A stretch of DNA of 9,267 nucleotides from Blastocatellia bacterium (GCA_003487805.1 DNNE01000002.1:7856-17122); one strand, 5' to 3'; shown: positions 1-7,325, counted from the stretch's first letter. Numbers and translations: made by a program. Notes: a model not told the origin generated them from the letters alone.

Positions 1-21
1 GAAGACGAATAAATCGCTTGA

Positions 22-51
22 GAGTGTGCGCGCCCACCGGCGCGCACACTC
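22..51 (+). promoter_or_regulatory. Strong stem-loop just upstream of the TlpA-like gene
   Basis: Positions 22-34 and 39-51 are perfect reverse complements, giving a 13-bp G+C-rich stem with a 4-nt loop. The sequence after it is A-rich, not T-rich, so it is not a classical intrinsic terminator on the + strand. The AGGA ribosome binding site of the next gene starts 2 nt after the stem. A promoter would hardly fit between the hairpin and the start codon, so the transcript of the downstream gene probably includes the hairpin. An intra-operon mRNA processing, stabilising or attenuating element is the likeliest reading. The pairing is seen directly; the role is inferred. Confidence 0.5.
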
Positions 52-66
52 ACAGGAAATAAAATC

Positions 67-615
67 ATGTCCGTTAACAAGTTTCTCAAAAATCCTTTAG
101 TCTTCATTCCGCTGACGGTTGGGGTCCTGCTTCCATGCGCGGCTCTGTTGACTCTGCATTTTACCCGCAAAGCGGACTCCGAACCCCGATTCTCTCTCAA
201 GGATGCTGTCGTTATTTCTGGAATAGCTTTGCCAAAAACTGATTTGCTTGATCTCGATGGCAACAAGATCGCGCCTGAAACGCTTAGGAGTGGAAAGGTC
301 ATGTTGATTTTCATGACCACCGGTTGCGAACCCTGCCGAAAACAGATGGAGATGGTTTCCGGCGTTGAACCCGAAATGTCAGGAAAAGTGAAAGTCTACG
401 GTGTAGGAGTCGAAAATCGGACCAAGATTAATAATTTCCTTAGAGACAACAAGGTCGGGACGAGAATTCTGATGGACGAAGACGGTAGCCTGATGAACGC
501 GCTCAGCGTCAAGGTTTTTCCGACTCGGTTCTTAATTCAGGATGGAGTGATCGTTAATACATGGTTTGGCAACTCGGCTACTAAAGCCGAACTCTTCCGA
601 GAGCTCGGCTTGTAG
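67..615 (+). CDS. Membrane-anchored TlpA/ResA-like thioredoxin-fold protein
   Basis: A 182-aa protein of the TlpA/AhpC-TSA (redoxin) type, probably a thiol-disulfide oxidoreductase acting outside the cytoplasm. Residues about 10-33 form one hydrophobic segment after a short basic start, which suits an uncleaved N-terminal anchor. The thioredoxin-like domain covers about residues 50-182. The redox pair is C87-E-P-C90 in the context TTGCEPCRKQ, and P152 in VFPTRF is the expected cis-proline opposite the active site. A TlpA-like segment lies before the motif (about 55-75). Length is normal for this family. AGGA at 53-56 lies 10 nt before the ATG. It is the first of three closely packed + strand genes, and the next starts 7 nt after its stop. 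Its partner is unknown; cytochrome c maturation or disulfide reduction of exported proteins are the usual roles. The fold call is firm, the physiological role is not. Confidence 0.85.
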   Translation: MSVNKFLKNPLVFIPLTVGVLLPCAALLTLHFTRKADSEPRFSLKDAVVISGIALPKTDLLDLDGNKIAPETLRSGKVMLIFMTTGCEPCRKQMEMVSGVEPEMSGKVKVYGVGVENRTKINNFLRDNKVGTRILMDEDGSLMNALSVKVFPTRFLIQDGVIVNTWFGNSATKAELFRELGL

Positions 616-622
616 CACTAAA

Positions 623-1261
623 ATGAAGCGCCTTCTACCCATTTTGTTTGTACTTGTGACCCAGCCGGGTCTCGCCGCACAGAGCTCCGCCCAGCCCAGG
701 CATTCTGACGGTAACGAGAAAAGCGCATCCGGCAACGCGTCTTTTAAGCTACCCGCGGAGATCAAGGTCATCCTTAAAGTCGACGAATTGCCCGGTGCGG
801 ACAACTCCGGAAGCTTTTGGGAAGGCGTCTATGAGATTCGGGTAGCGGATTGGCGCACGATTGTGGAGAAGACGAAGGCTGACGAGAAAGTCGAAGATTC
901 GGGCGTCATTATTTTGCAGTCCTCGTTTTCGCGCCGCGCCCTTTTGGATAAAGGAAACCGGACGCTCGTCATATCAATTCCCGTCACCGGCTCCCTTCTG
1001 GAGCGTTTGCAACAGCAACCGAAGACCCCTCAGGCTTTTTTGCTTAGCTCAACCGTTCGACTTTTTGACGCGCAGCTTGCTCGCAACTTTGCGCTGAAAA
1101 TCGATCGGATTTGGCGCTTCAAACTGTTTCCTGATGGTGAAGCAACAATTCTCATTAGAATCCAACCCGATGGGAGTTGGAGTGTCCACGGCCCTGCACC
1201 CAAAGAGATGCCTGCGGGATACTCGATCATCGGAGGACCGCCTCCGACTACTAAGCCATAA
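623..1261 (+). CDS. Exported protein of unknown function (212 aa)
   Basis: I do not recognise this protein. I chose the ATG at 623 because the protein then begins MKRLLPILFVLV and has a clear signal peptide with likely cleavage after LAA (about residue 19). An upstream in-frame ATG at 566 would put 19 non-hydrophobic residues in front of the signal and overlap the previous gene by 50 nt. A low-complexity Ser/Asn/Gly stretch (about 20-40) is followed by a region with predicted alternating beta strands: KLPAEIKVILKVDEL, a WEGVYEIRVADW segment, then repeated hydrophobic strands to about residue 190. The end is Pro/Gly-rich. No catalytic motif or second membrane segment is visible. A soluble periplasmic or surface beta-rich protein is the most one can say. 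It lies between the thioredoxin-like gene (7 nt gap) and a long exported gene (26 nt gap), so co-expression is likely. Confidence 0.75.
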   Translation: MKRLLPILFVLVTQPGLAAQSSAQPRHSDGNEKSASGNASFKLPAEIKVILKVDELPGADNSGSFWEGVYEIRVADWRTIVEKTKADEKVEDSGVIILQSSFSRRALLDKGNRTLVISIPVTGSLLERLQQQPKTPQAFLLSSTVRLFDAQLARNFALKIDRIWRFKLFPDGEATILIRIQPDGSWSVHGPAPKEMPAGYSIIGGPPPTTKP

Positions 1262-1274
1262 CGCTGCTCGGCTA

Positions 1275-1284
1275 AGAGGAGAGG
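1275..1284 (+). promoter_or_regulatory. Ribosome binding site that supports a TTG start
   Basis: The stretch AGAGGAGAGG is purine-rich and includes AGAGGAG at 1275-1281, six nt before the TTG at 1288. No ATG or GTG in this frame is as well placed, and the protein read from the TTG opens directly with a good signal peptide. This decides the start of the 634-aa gene. Confidence 0.7.
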
Positions 1285-1287
1285 ACC

Positions 1288-3192
1288 TTGAAGACTAAAA
1301 ACGTCTGCGCGCGACTTCTGATCGCCATCGTTTTCCCGGCGCTAACTCTAGGCCAAACTTTGAAACCAATCGCCAAGTCTACAGATCGAACCCAGGCGGA
1401 TTTGAGATACGCCAAGGCAATCGAACTCATTCGCGATACGGCCACCGATGCAACTCTTTGGGACGATAAGAGAATGGCGATCGTCGTGCTATCCAACGCG
1501 GCTGATTTGCTGTGGGACGACTCGCCAGCCCAGAGTACTAAGTGGCTGACTAAAGCGTGGGACTTGGCCGAACAGACTTCAGACTCACCTCGCGACGACA
1601 GGTTGAAGGAATTTTTCAGTCATTCAGTCAAAGGAGAACTGCGCACAGTCGTCCTGGGTGTCGCCCGCAAGCACGATGCGCACCTGGCTGAATCCTTCTT
1701 GACACATCTTGCCGAACAAAAGTGTTTAGATGAAAAGAAAGAGCGCGGAGCCTTCGATGATCGAACCGCGCGGAGCGAGCAACTGCTTTCACTCGCGCTT
1801 CAGGCCATGGATTCCAATCCCGCGCTCGCGGCTGATCTTGCTGCAAGAAGTTTAGCGGACGGCCTTTCTTACAACTTGCAGAACGTATTGACGGGCTTGC
1901 GAAGCAAGGATCTGCAAATCGCTAACCGCCTTTTCGATCTGGCGCTAGCACGCTTTAGCGCTGGTGCACCTGACCCATCTGAGGCGGACGTACTGGCGGG
2001 ATATCTTTTTCAGTCCGGCTTTGCCGTCTCGGCGGGCCCGACAGGCCAGCCAATGATAGTCGTCAATCCCTCCCAACAAAATCTTCCGGCCGTCGCCCCC
2101 CGGGAACCACTACGAGCGCGAAACTTCCTGGTTGCCGTCTATCAGGTATTGCTGGCGCGGCCCGCTTTGGTAGACACTCCTGAGACCAGACTCCGCAGTT
2201 ATCGTCTGGTGGTGCTCGGCGAGCGTTTGACGGAATTCTATAACGCGTACGCCCCTGATCTGTCTCAACCCGCACAGGGATTCCTAGCCCAACTGCAACG
2301 TCAACTCAATGCCGATGGCGACACAATTTCACCTGCCGAAAACAGTCGTCCGAGTTCTCGCTCGGAAACCTCAAAGAACCTGACCGGCGAGGAATTCTAC
2401 AATCAACGTCTCAAGCAGCTCGAGGAAAAGGCTGACAACGAGCAAAACGCAATAGCCAGGAAACTGATCTATGCCCAGGCGGCAGTCATGACCAAGGCTG
2501 ACGATTATGAACGCGGTAGACGCATCGCGCAAAAAATTGACGATGATAACCTGCGCGCGGACACAGTTTCGTTCGTGCTCTACCGGGCTGTCTTAAACTT
2601 CATCGAGCACGCGAATATCGCGAAGGCCAACGAAATAACTCCAGCGATCACTGACCCTTCGCGGCGGGCAGTCGCGAAGCTTGCTTTGGCTCAGCGTCTC
2701 ATTTCCGGCATTAGTGAAAGGACCGACCCGGCTGAAAAGAGCTTTGCCCAACAACGCGCTCTCGATCTGGCGATTGAAGTGGAACACGACCTTAAGGATC
2801 AGGCGCCATCCGTGACCGTTGCGAAGATCCTGCTCGGCACCACAGCAGTCCTGGCAAGAATGGACAAAGATCAGGCCTTCATCGCACTCGCTATCGCTGT
2901 CGCTACTATTAATAAACTACCGAAGTTTGATTTGCAGGATGCGGCGACTCCGAGATTGGGGATGGACTCTTTTACCGGCTCAGGCGCAACCGTGGCAGGT
3001 CCTAAAGTCTCGTTTAATTTTAATGCGGCCATCGATCCTTTGATTGTGTCGAACTTCGATCAGCTCGCGGCCGCGGCCGACGGATTTGCGGCGAAGGAAC
3101 TAAGCGGCGTAGCACACCTGGAAATCGGCAAACTATATCTGCAGAAAAACAGCCGTCCCGCCAGGAAGGACGCGGCTTTCGTTCTTCGTTGA
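1288..3192 (+). CDS. Exported helical-repeat protein of unknown function (634 aa)
   Basis: No characterised family is recognised. Read from the TTG at 1288, it begins MKTKNVCARLLIAIVFPALTLGQ, a signal peptide with likely cleavage near residue 22, so the protein is probably periplasmic or surface-located. The rest is almost all amphipathic helix, rich in Ala, Leu, Asp, Glu and Arg, with helix-turn-helix spacing like TPR or other alpha-solenoid repeats. Examples are about 35-95 (WDDKRMAIVVLSNAADLLWD), 165-235 and 370-500. A polar linker rich in Ser/Thr/Glu (about 335-370) divides it into two helical halves. About residues 545-590 are less helical, with Gly, Thr, Pro and Asn. No enzyme motif is seen. 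It ends with a normal TGA and I see no sign of a frameshift. A scaffolding or binding role is a guess from the fold. It is the last of the three-gene + strand unit and converges on the small gene that ends at 3279. Confidence 0.8.
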   Translation: MKTKNVCARLLIAIVFPALTLGQTLKPIAKSTDRTQADLRYAKAIELIRDTATDATLWDDKRMAIVVLSNAADLLWDDSPAQSTKWLTKAWDLAEQTSDSPRDDRLKEFFSHSVKGELRTVVLGVARKHDAHLAESFLTHLAEQKCLDEKKERGAFDDRTARSEQLLSLALQAMDSNPALAADLAARSLADGLSYNLQNVLTGLRSKDLQIANRLFDLALARFSAGAPDPSEADVLAGYLFQSGFAVSAGPTGQPMIVVNPSQQNLPAVAPREPLRARNFLVAVYQVLLARPALVDTPETRLRSYRLVVLGERLTEFYNAYAPDLSQPAQGFLAQLQRQLNADGDTISPAENSRPSSRSETSKNLTGEEFYNQRLKQLEEKADNEQNAIARKLIYAQAAVMTKADDYERGRRIAQKIDDDNLRADTVSFVLYRAVLNFIEHANIAKANEITPAITDPSRRAVAKLALAQRLISGISERTDPAEKSFAQQRALDLAIEVEHDLKDQAPSVTVAKILLGTTAVLARMDKDQAFIALAIAVATINKLPKFDLQDAATPRLGMDSFTGSGATVAGPKVSFNFNAAIDPLIVSNFDQLAAAADGFAAKELSGVAHLEIGKLYLQKNSRPARKDAAFVLR

Positions 3193-3278
3193 GTTCGTCT
3201 CTTCAAGTTTACAGCCGCGAACCCTACCAACCCCGGCGACGCTCACGCTACCACGACGAACCATCAGTGTACGACACG

Positions 3279-3428
3279 CTACTTCCGTTTGAAATATTGC
3301 ACCGCGCGCTCGTGCTTCTCAGCAGCTTCGCGAGTGTCGAAAGTGCCGAGATTTCTGCGCTTGCCAGTCTTCGGATTTTTCTTGCGCGAGTAAAGGCGAT
3401 ACTTTCCCGCTTTCAGTTTTCTGATCAT
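3279..3428 (-). CDS. Small basic conserved-looking protein (49 aa), integrase Arm-domain-like
   Basis: The - strand encodes 49 aa from ATG (3426-3428) to TAG (3279-3281): MIRKLKAGKYRLYSRKKNPK, then TGKRRNLGTFDTREAAEKHE, then RAVQYFKRK. It has a perfect AAGGAG six nt upstream. The protein is very basic. Its layout (GKYRLYSRKK, NPKTGKRRNLGTF, then a T-R-E-A-A-E-K-H-E helix) resembles the small N-terminal Arm/AP2-like DNA-binding domain of tyrosine integrases: three strands and a helix, with a Gly-Lys-Arg turn and a Phe-x-Thr-x-x-x-Ala junction. No integrase catalytic part is nearby, so it seems to be a free-standing small protein; I recall similar short proteins in other bacterial genomes, without an assigned function. 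A nucleic-acid-binding role is inferred from composition and pattern only. The + strand frame covering it is less convincing, with no signal, motif or good start. Confidence 0.8.
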   Translation of the reverse strand: MIRKLKAGKYRLYSRKKNPKTGKRRNLGTFDTREAAEKHERAVQYFKRK

Positions 3429-3434
3429 GTCGCA

Positions 3435-3440
3435 CTCCTT
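3435..3440 (-). promoter_or_regulatory. Ribosome binding site for the 49-aa gene
   Basis: The - strand reads AAGGAG, a perfect Shine-Dalgarno core, with six nt (TGCGAC) before the ATG at 3428. This supports the - strand small gene over the longer frame on the + strand. Confidence 0.75.
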
Positions 3441-3545
3441 GCTAGATCGATGAACAGCTTAACCCACGTAAACGCACAACGATAATCGCCGCTCAAATGA
3501 TGGTAAATCCTTCTGTACAGGGCGTTGCAGTTGTGAGCCAACCTC

Positions 3546-3574
3546 TTGAATACATAGGAATTTAGAGCGACAAT
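3546..3574 (+). promoter_or_regulatory. Candidate sigma-70-type promoter for the kinase gene
   Basis: TTGAAT (3546-3551) and GACAAT (3569-3574) are 17 nt apart. Each matches 4 of 6 bases of the sigma-70 consensus boxes. The pair lies about 80 nt upstream of the kinase start, within the 223-bp gap between the divergent small gene and the kinase. It is the best pair I saw there, but matches this weak often arise by chance. Confidence 0.25.
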
Positions 3575-3651
3575 GCGCGGTGATTTAATAACCGGCCACG
3601 CTTGAGCGATTTATCAAAGCTCGCTGTCGCTTTCGTTCTTACAAGCATGTC

Positions 3652-6600
3652 ATGTCTGGATCAATGATCGGACGCACCGTCTCTCACTATCGCATCCTCG
3701 AGACCCTTGGCGAGGGCGGAATGGGCATGGTCTATCTTGCCGAAGACACTTTGCTCGGCCGGCGCGTCGCGATCAAGACAATACATTCGCGGGCCAGCAC
3801 GGAAGATAAGCAGTTTCGGGCGCGGTTTCTGCGCGAAGCTCGCGCCGTTTCGGCGCTCTCACATCCACATATCGCTACCATTTACGATTACGGTGAAACT
3901 GAAGACGGCGAGCCTTATATCGTAATGGAACTCATTAAGGGAGCAACCCTCGGTGAGTTGATGCTCACGGGAAAGTTAACCATTTCGCGCGCCATCGAGA
4001 TCATCAAGCAGGTCGGTGAAGCTCTTGCCGAAGCGCATCGTCAGGGAATTATTCACCGCGACATCAAACCTACGAACGTGGCTATCAATGAGCGCGGTCA
4101 CGTCAAGGTTCTCGATTTTGGATTGGCTAAGCAGGTGGCACCCGAAGCAACCGACATAACCGATCCTGAGCGGCAGACGCTGATGGTCATGCACACGCGT
4201 GACGGAATGATCGTGGGCACGCCGATGTACTTGTCACCCGAACAAGCGCTGGGCAGCGAAGTGGACGCCCGCAGCGATCTGTTTTCGCTGGGCTCACTGT
4301 TGTACGAATGCATCGCCGGCAAACCAGCGTTTTTCGGAAAAAGTGCGGCAGACATTTGCGCCAAAGTCCTGCGCGACGATCCGCCACCGCCCTCAACGCT
4401 CAACCCTGACATTCCCAAAGAACTCGATCGTATCGCGCTAAAGTCTCTGGCAAAAAAGCCCGAGGCCCGCTATCAAACGGCGGACGAAATGATTGCCGAT
4501 CTACAGAGCCTGCAAGCAAATCTGTTCTCTGATATTGCTGCTACGGTAACGCGGCTGAACCCTTCTGCCGCGGAAACGCAACCCAGCGGCACTCTGGCCA
4601 CTATCTCAGATATCTTCCGGCGACCGCGCTTGCCGATCGGTTATGTCGCGTTAGCGGTCATTGCCCTCGTCACCTTGACCATTGGAATTTGGTATTTCGC
4701 TCGCGCGCGCCCGCATCAACCCAATGTAGAAGCGCAACGACTTTATGAAACGGGGGCGAATGCGATTCGTGCTGGGTCGTACTTTCAAGCAAGCAAGGCC
4801 CTGGAGTTAGCCACTCGTGCCGACGATCAATTCGCACTAGCGCATGCACGTCTTGCCGAGGCGTTTATGGAGTTGGACTATTTTGACAAGGCTAAGGACG
4901 AAATCTTGCGCGCATCGGAACTAACGCCTAATCGTTCAGTGCTTTCAAAGGTAGATAACCAATACCTCGATGCGCTGACGGCAACCGTGCGCAGAAATTT
5001 TCCGGCCGCGGTCGCCACCTATTCAGAGATCGTCAAAGCTGATCCCACGAAAGCTGAAGCACACGTAGACTTAGGCCGCGCTTACGAAAAAAACAACCAG
5101 ACCGATAAAGCCATTGAAAGTTATTCAGAGGCAATTAAGCACGATCCGCATATGGCCGCGGCGTTTCTCAGGCTGGGGATTCTTTATGGTCGAAAACGTG
5201 ATATCGATGCTTCGAACCGCGCCTTTGACAAAGCCGAAGAAAGCTATCAATCCCTCGGCAACGTTGAGGGCCGGGCCGAAGTAGCTCTTCAGCGGGGCGT
5301 CGTGCTGAATGACAGCGTCGGCAAACCTGACGACGCGCGGGCGCAGTTAGAGCAAGCGCGCGATATGGCGAAAATCGTTAACGCTCCTTACCAACAGATT
5401 CGAATTCTCTTTCAGCTCAGCAGCGTCGCGTTGAAACAGAACAAAGGTGGCGAAGCCAAGCAGTTTGCGACGCAGGCGCTTGAACTAGCGCAAGCCAACC
5501 AAATGGAGACGATGATTGCCCGCGGCTACATTGAACTCGGGAATGTCGATTTCATCACTGCGGATTACGCGAGCGCAGAGCATGACTTCCAACAGGGGCT
5601 GGACTCTGCGCAAAAGTTCGGGGCGCGACTGAATGAGGCGCGCGCGCAATTGTCGCTTGCTAGTCTTTACGAACAACGCGGCGACGCGGACAAAGCGCTG
5701 ACCTATCAGGACCCAGCCCAAAAGTTTTATCAAAGCGCCGGCTATCGCACTGAAACGAACCAGGCAATGAACATCCGCGCGCGACTGTACCGGCGCAAAG
5801 GCGATTTCAAATCAGCGTTGACTGCTTTCGAAGATCAACTCAAGTTCGCTGAGCAAACTTCAGATCAAGCGCAAATTGCCGCGGCTCATACGAGCATCGG
5901 AAACCTTCTTTCAGACCTCGAGAAGTATCCAGAAGCTCTTCAACATTTCGAACAGAGCTATCAAATTCAGAAATCGCTGAATAACCAACTCAACCTCGGA
6001 TATGCGCTGATGAACCGCGGCGGAGTGTACTGGAATCTCGGTCACCAGAAAGAGGCCGGCAGCGATATGGCACAAGCTTCTGAAATCGCGAAGAAAGATG
6101 ATGCCAGTTACAAAACTTTGCAGGTCGCGATCGAATTGGCTCAGGCAGAGATGGCTTTGAGTGGACGAAAGTTTAGCGAGGTAATCACGAGTGCTGATCG
6201 CGCGCTGGAACTGGGTGCCGCGCAAAGCAAAACCGCAAACGTCCGAGGCAAGTACCTTAAGGGGCTGGCGCAGGCCCTTTCCAGCCAGACTCGCGAGGGC
6301 CAGGCTCTGTGCGAAGAGGCGGTCACTGCGGCCACGCCGGTGGGCGATCCACTTCTGATGGCCCACGCGCAACTCGCGTTAGCTGAAGCTGCGCTCGCTG
6401 CGGGCGATGCGCAACGCTCTATGACTATCGCGCAGCAATCACGAGCATTCTTTAACAGCGCCGGATTGTCGGAAGCGGAGTGGCGCGCGTGGTTGATCGA
6501 AGGGTTAGCGACCGGAAAAGCTGGCGATGCCGAGAAAGCGCGTACGTGCCTCACACGCGCAGCAGAACTGCTCGCGAGCCTTGAGCGGAGATGGGGCGCA

Positions 6601-6681
6601 GAGGTTTACGCGAGCTACATGAAAAGACCGGACGTGCAACAGTATCGCGGACAACTCCCAATGACGAAGACTACCAATTAA
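3652..6681 (+). CDS. Transmembrane Ser/Thr protein kinase with C-terminal TPR region
   Basis: A 1009-aa protein of the bacterial Hanks-type (PknB-like) kinase class. The kinase domain spans about residues 13-285. Visible motifs are the glycine loop LGEGGMGMVY (19-28), the ATP-anchoring lysine K42 in VAIK, the catalytic loop H135-R-D137 with K139 and N142, D155-F-G157 for metal binding, and GTPMYLSPEQ (189-198), where SPE replaces APE. All key residues are present, so it should be active. The stretch from DFG to GTP is about 31 residues and includes several Thr, possible autophosphorylation sites. A Ser/Thr-rich juxtamembrane linker leads to one membrane helix (about 329-350). The remainder is tandem TPR-like repeats, clearest at about 468-501 and 744-777, probably a protein-interaction region outside the membrane. 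The ATG at 3664 (MIGRTVSHYRIL) is an equally plausible start, and neither has a strong ribosome binding site. The input signal and substrates cannot be told. Confidence 0.93.
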   Translation: MSGSMIGRTVSHYRILETLGEGGMGMVYLAEDTLLGRRVAIKTIHSRASTEDKQFRARFLREARAVSALSHPHIATIYDYGETEDGEPYIVMELIKGATLGELMLTGKLTISRAIEIIKQVGEALAEAHRQGIIHRDIKPTNVAINERGHVKVLDFGLAKQVAPEATDITDPERQTLMVMHTRDGMIVGTPMYLSPEQALGSEVDARSDLFSLGSLLYECIAGKPAFFGKSAADICAKVLRDDPPPPSTLNPDIPKELDRIALKSLAKKPEARYQTADEMIADLQSLQANLFSDIAATVTRLNPSAAETQPSGTLATISDIFRRPRLPIGYVALAVIALVTLTIGIWYFARARPHQPNVEAQRLYETGANAIRAGSYFQASKALELATRADDQFALAHARLAEAFMELDYFDKAKDEILRASELTPNRSVLSKVDNQYLDALTATVRRNFPAAVATYSEIVKADPTKAEAHVDLGRAYEKNNQTDKAIESYSEAIKHDPHMAAAFLRLGILYGRKRDIDASNRAFDKAEESYQSLGNVEGRAEVALQRGVVLNDSVGKPDDARAQLEQARDMAKIVNAPYQQIRILFQLSSVALKQNKGGEAKQFATQALELAQANQMETMIARGYIELGNVDFITADYASAEHDFQQGLDSAQKFGARLNEARAQLSLASLYEQRGDADKALTYQDPAQKFYQSAGYRTETNQAMNIRARLYRRKGDFKSALTAFEDQLKFAEQTSDQAQIAAAHTSIGNLLSDLEKYPEALQHFEQSYQIQKSLNNQLNLGYALMNRGGVYWNLGHQKEAGSDMAQASEIAKKDDASYKTLQVAIELAQAEMALSGRKFSEVITSADRALELGAAQSKTANVRGKYLKGLAQALSSQTREGQALCEEAVTAATPVGDPLLMAHAQLALAEAALAAGDAQRSMTIAQQSRAFFNSAGLSEAEWRAWLIEGLATGKAGDAEKARTCLTRAAELLASLERRWGAEVYASYMKRPDVQQYRGQLPMTKTTN

Positions 6682-6737
6682 GGCCGTAGGCCCGCGCTGT
6701 TTGCGACGATCATAAACGATGGTGGCGTCTTCAAACC

Positions 6738-7016
6738 TTACGATTTGTCGAAGTTGGCTCCAAACCGATCGGCTTTCAAGGGAATCGCGTGAATCCGCGG
6801 CGAGATGCCGTCGCTGACTCGCAGGACCGTCATGTTATCGGGTAACCGGATACAGTCGTATCCCGGAAGCGGTGAAGGGGTGATCGGTGTTCCGATTCCA
6901 GTCTTGATAAAAATATATGACGAGTTTCCTCCACCTACGATGACTGGCGGATCGTCGGCCAACGGTTTCCCGCCTCTGGCTTGGTGCATCTCTTCAGAAC
7001 TATTCTCTTTTTTCAT
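6738..7016 (-). CDS. Small paralogous protein B of a DPP-IVGGG pair (92 aa), unknown function
   Basis: I do not recognise the family. The start ATG (7014-7016) overlaps the TGA of the upstream gene as ATGA, and a CAGGGG-like purine run ends 10 nt before it, so translational coupling is likely. Residues 1-18 are polar and charged (MKKENSSEEMHQARGGKP). Then comes the core shared with the upstream protein: L19-A-D-D-P-P-V-I-V-G28-G-G-N-S-S-Y-I-F-I37. A Pro/Thr/Gly spacer leads to Y53-D-C55, and a DG and a Pro/His-containing tail follow. There is one cysteine, no signal peptide and no membrane helix. The core differs from its paralogue mostly at silent or conservative positions, which argues that both genes are translated. 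The gene ends 56 nt from the kinase stop, convergent with it. It could be a small structural or binding protein or a peptide precursor, but no modifying enzyme is present nearby. Confidence 0.7.
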   Translation of the reverse strand: MKKENSSEEMHQARGGKPLADDPPVIVGGGNSSYIFIKTGIGTPITPSPLPGYDCIRLPDNMTVLRVSDGISPRIHAIPLKADRFGANFDKS

Positions 7017-7288
7017 TTTCGTTTCGCCCCTGCCTTAAAGAACTTGGTGCGGTGCACCCTGCGATTCTTAATCGGATGCGGATTGCCCTGGTCGGCTCCG
7101 TCGTGCGTCTCATACGAACCCAGGTCCACGCCGACGTCGTAGCAGTCGTACTTGGTGGTGTCGATTGGGTATTGCGGTTGTGGATTCGCTACCAACGTGG
7201 GAGGCGAATAGCTCTTTAAGATCCAAATATAAGTGGAGCTACCGCCGCCGACGATGATCGGCGGATCCTCGGCAAGTTTGCTCGCCAT
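7013..7288 (-). CDS. Small paralogous protein A of a DPP-IVGGG pair (91 aa), unknown function
   Basis: First gene of the - strand pair, with the best ribosome binding site of the window: AAGGAG and a 7-nt spacer. The protein opens MASK and goes straight into the shared core L5-A-E-D-P-P-I-I-V-G14-G-G-S-S-T-Y-I-W-I23, then a Pro-rich spacer (about 26-45) and Y47-D-C49. Further on is an Asp/Gly/His-rich piece (DLGSYETHDGADQGNPHP, about 55-72), and the tail is basic (KNRRVHRTKFFKAGAKRK). It has one cysteine and no signal peptide or membrane helix. Compared with protein B it lacks the 14-residue polar N-terminal extension and has the basic tail instead, so the two are homologous in the core and middle but differ at both ends. 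The upstream gap of 139 bp is large enough for its own promoter and holds a 20-bp dyad. Function unknown. Confidence 0.75.
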   Translation of the reverse strand: MASKLAEDPPIIVGGGSSTYIWILKSYSPPTLVANPQPQYPIDTTKYDCYDVGVDLGSYETHDGADQGNPHPIKNRRVHRTKFFKAGAKRK

Positions 7289-7295
7289 GTTAATT

Positions 7296-7301
7296 CTCCT
7301 T
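7296..7301 (-). promoter_or_regulatory. Ribosome binding site for small gene A
   Basis: The - strand reads AAGGAG, then AATTAAC (7 nt), then the ATG at 7288. This is a near-ideal site and suggests efficient translation of the small gene pair. Confidence 0.75.
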
Positions 7302-7325
7302 GGATTTCGCTGAGGATCACGCGAC

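Noticed and set aside
1..12. Possible end of an upstream gene (codons for E-D-E then TAA)
   Set aside because: Only three codons are visible, so the frame cannot be confirmed; the hairpin and spacing that follow are compatible with it but no more.
566..622. Upstream in-frame ATG extending the 212-aa exported protein
   Set aside because: It would bury the signal peptide behind 19 polar residues and overlap the redoxin gene by 50 nt; the ATG at 623 gives a proper signal peptide.
3189..3485. 98-codon open frame on the + strand after the 634-aa gene
   Set aside because: It has no ribosome binding site suited to its TTG and overlaps the stop of the previous gene. It also runs antisense across the well-supported 49-aa gene, and its translation shows no motif.
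5911..6554. Long open frames on the - strand inside the kinase gene
   Set aside because: They lie antisense to the clear TPR coding region, have Arg/Ser/Ala-rich translations without domains, and reflect G+C-rich codon shadows.
6805..7038. 77-codon + strand open frame opposite the small gene pair
   Set aside because: The - strand genes have the paralogous core, good ribosome binding sites and silent substitutions; the + strand frame is explained as their shadow.
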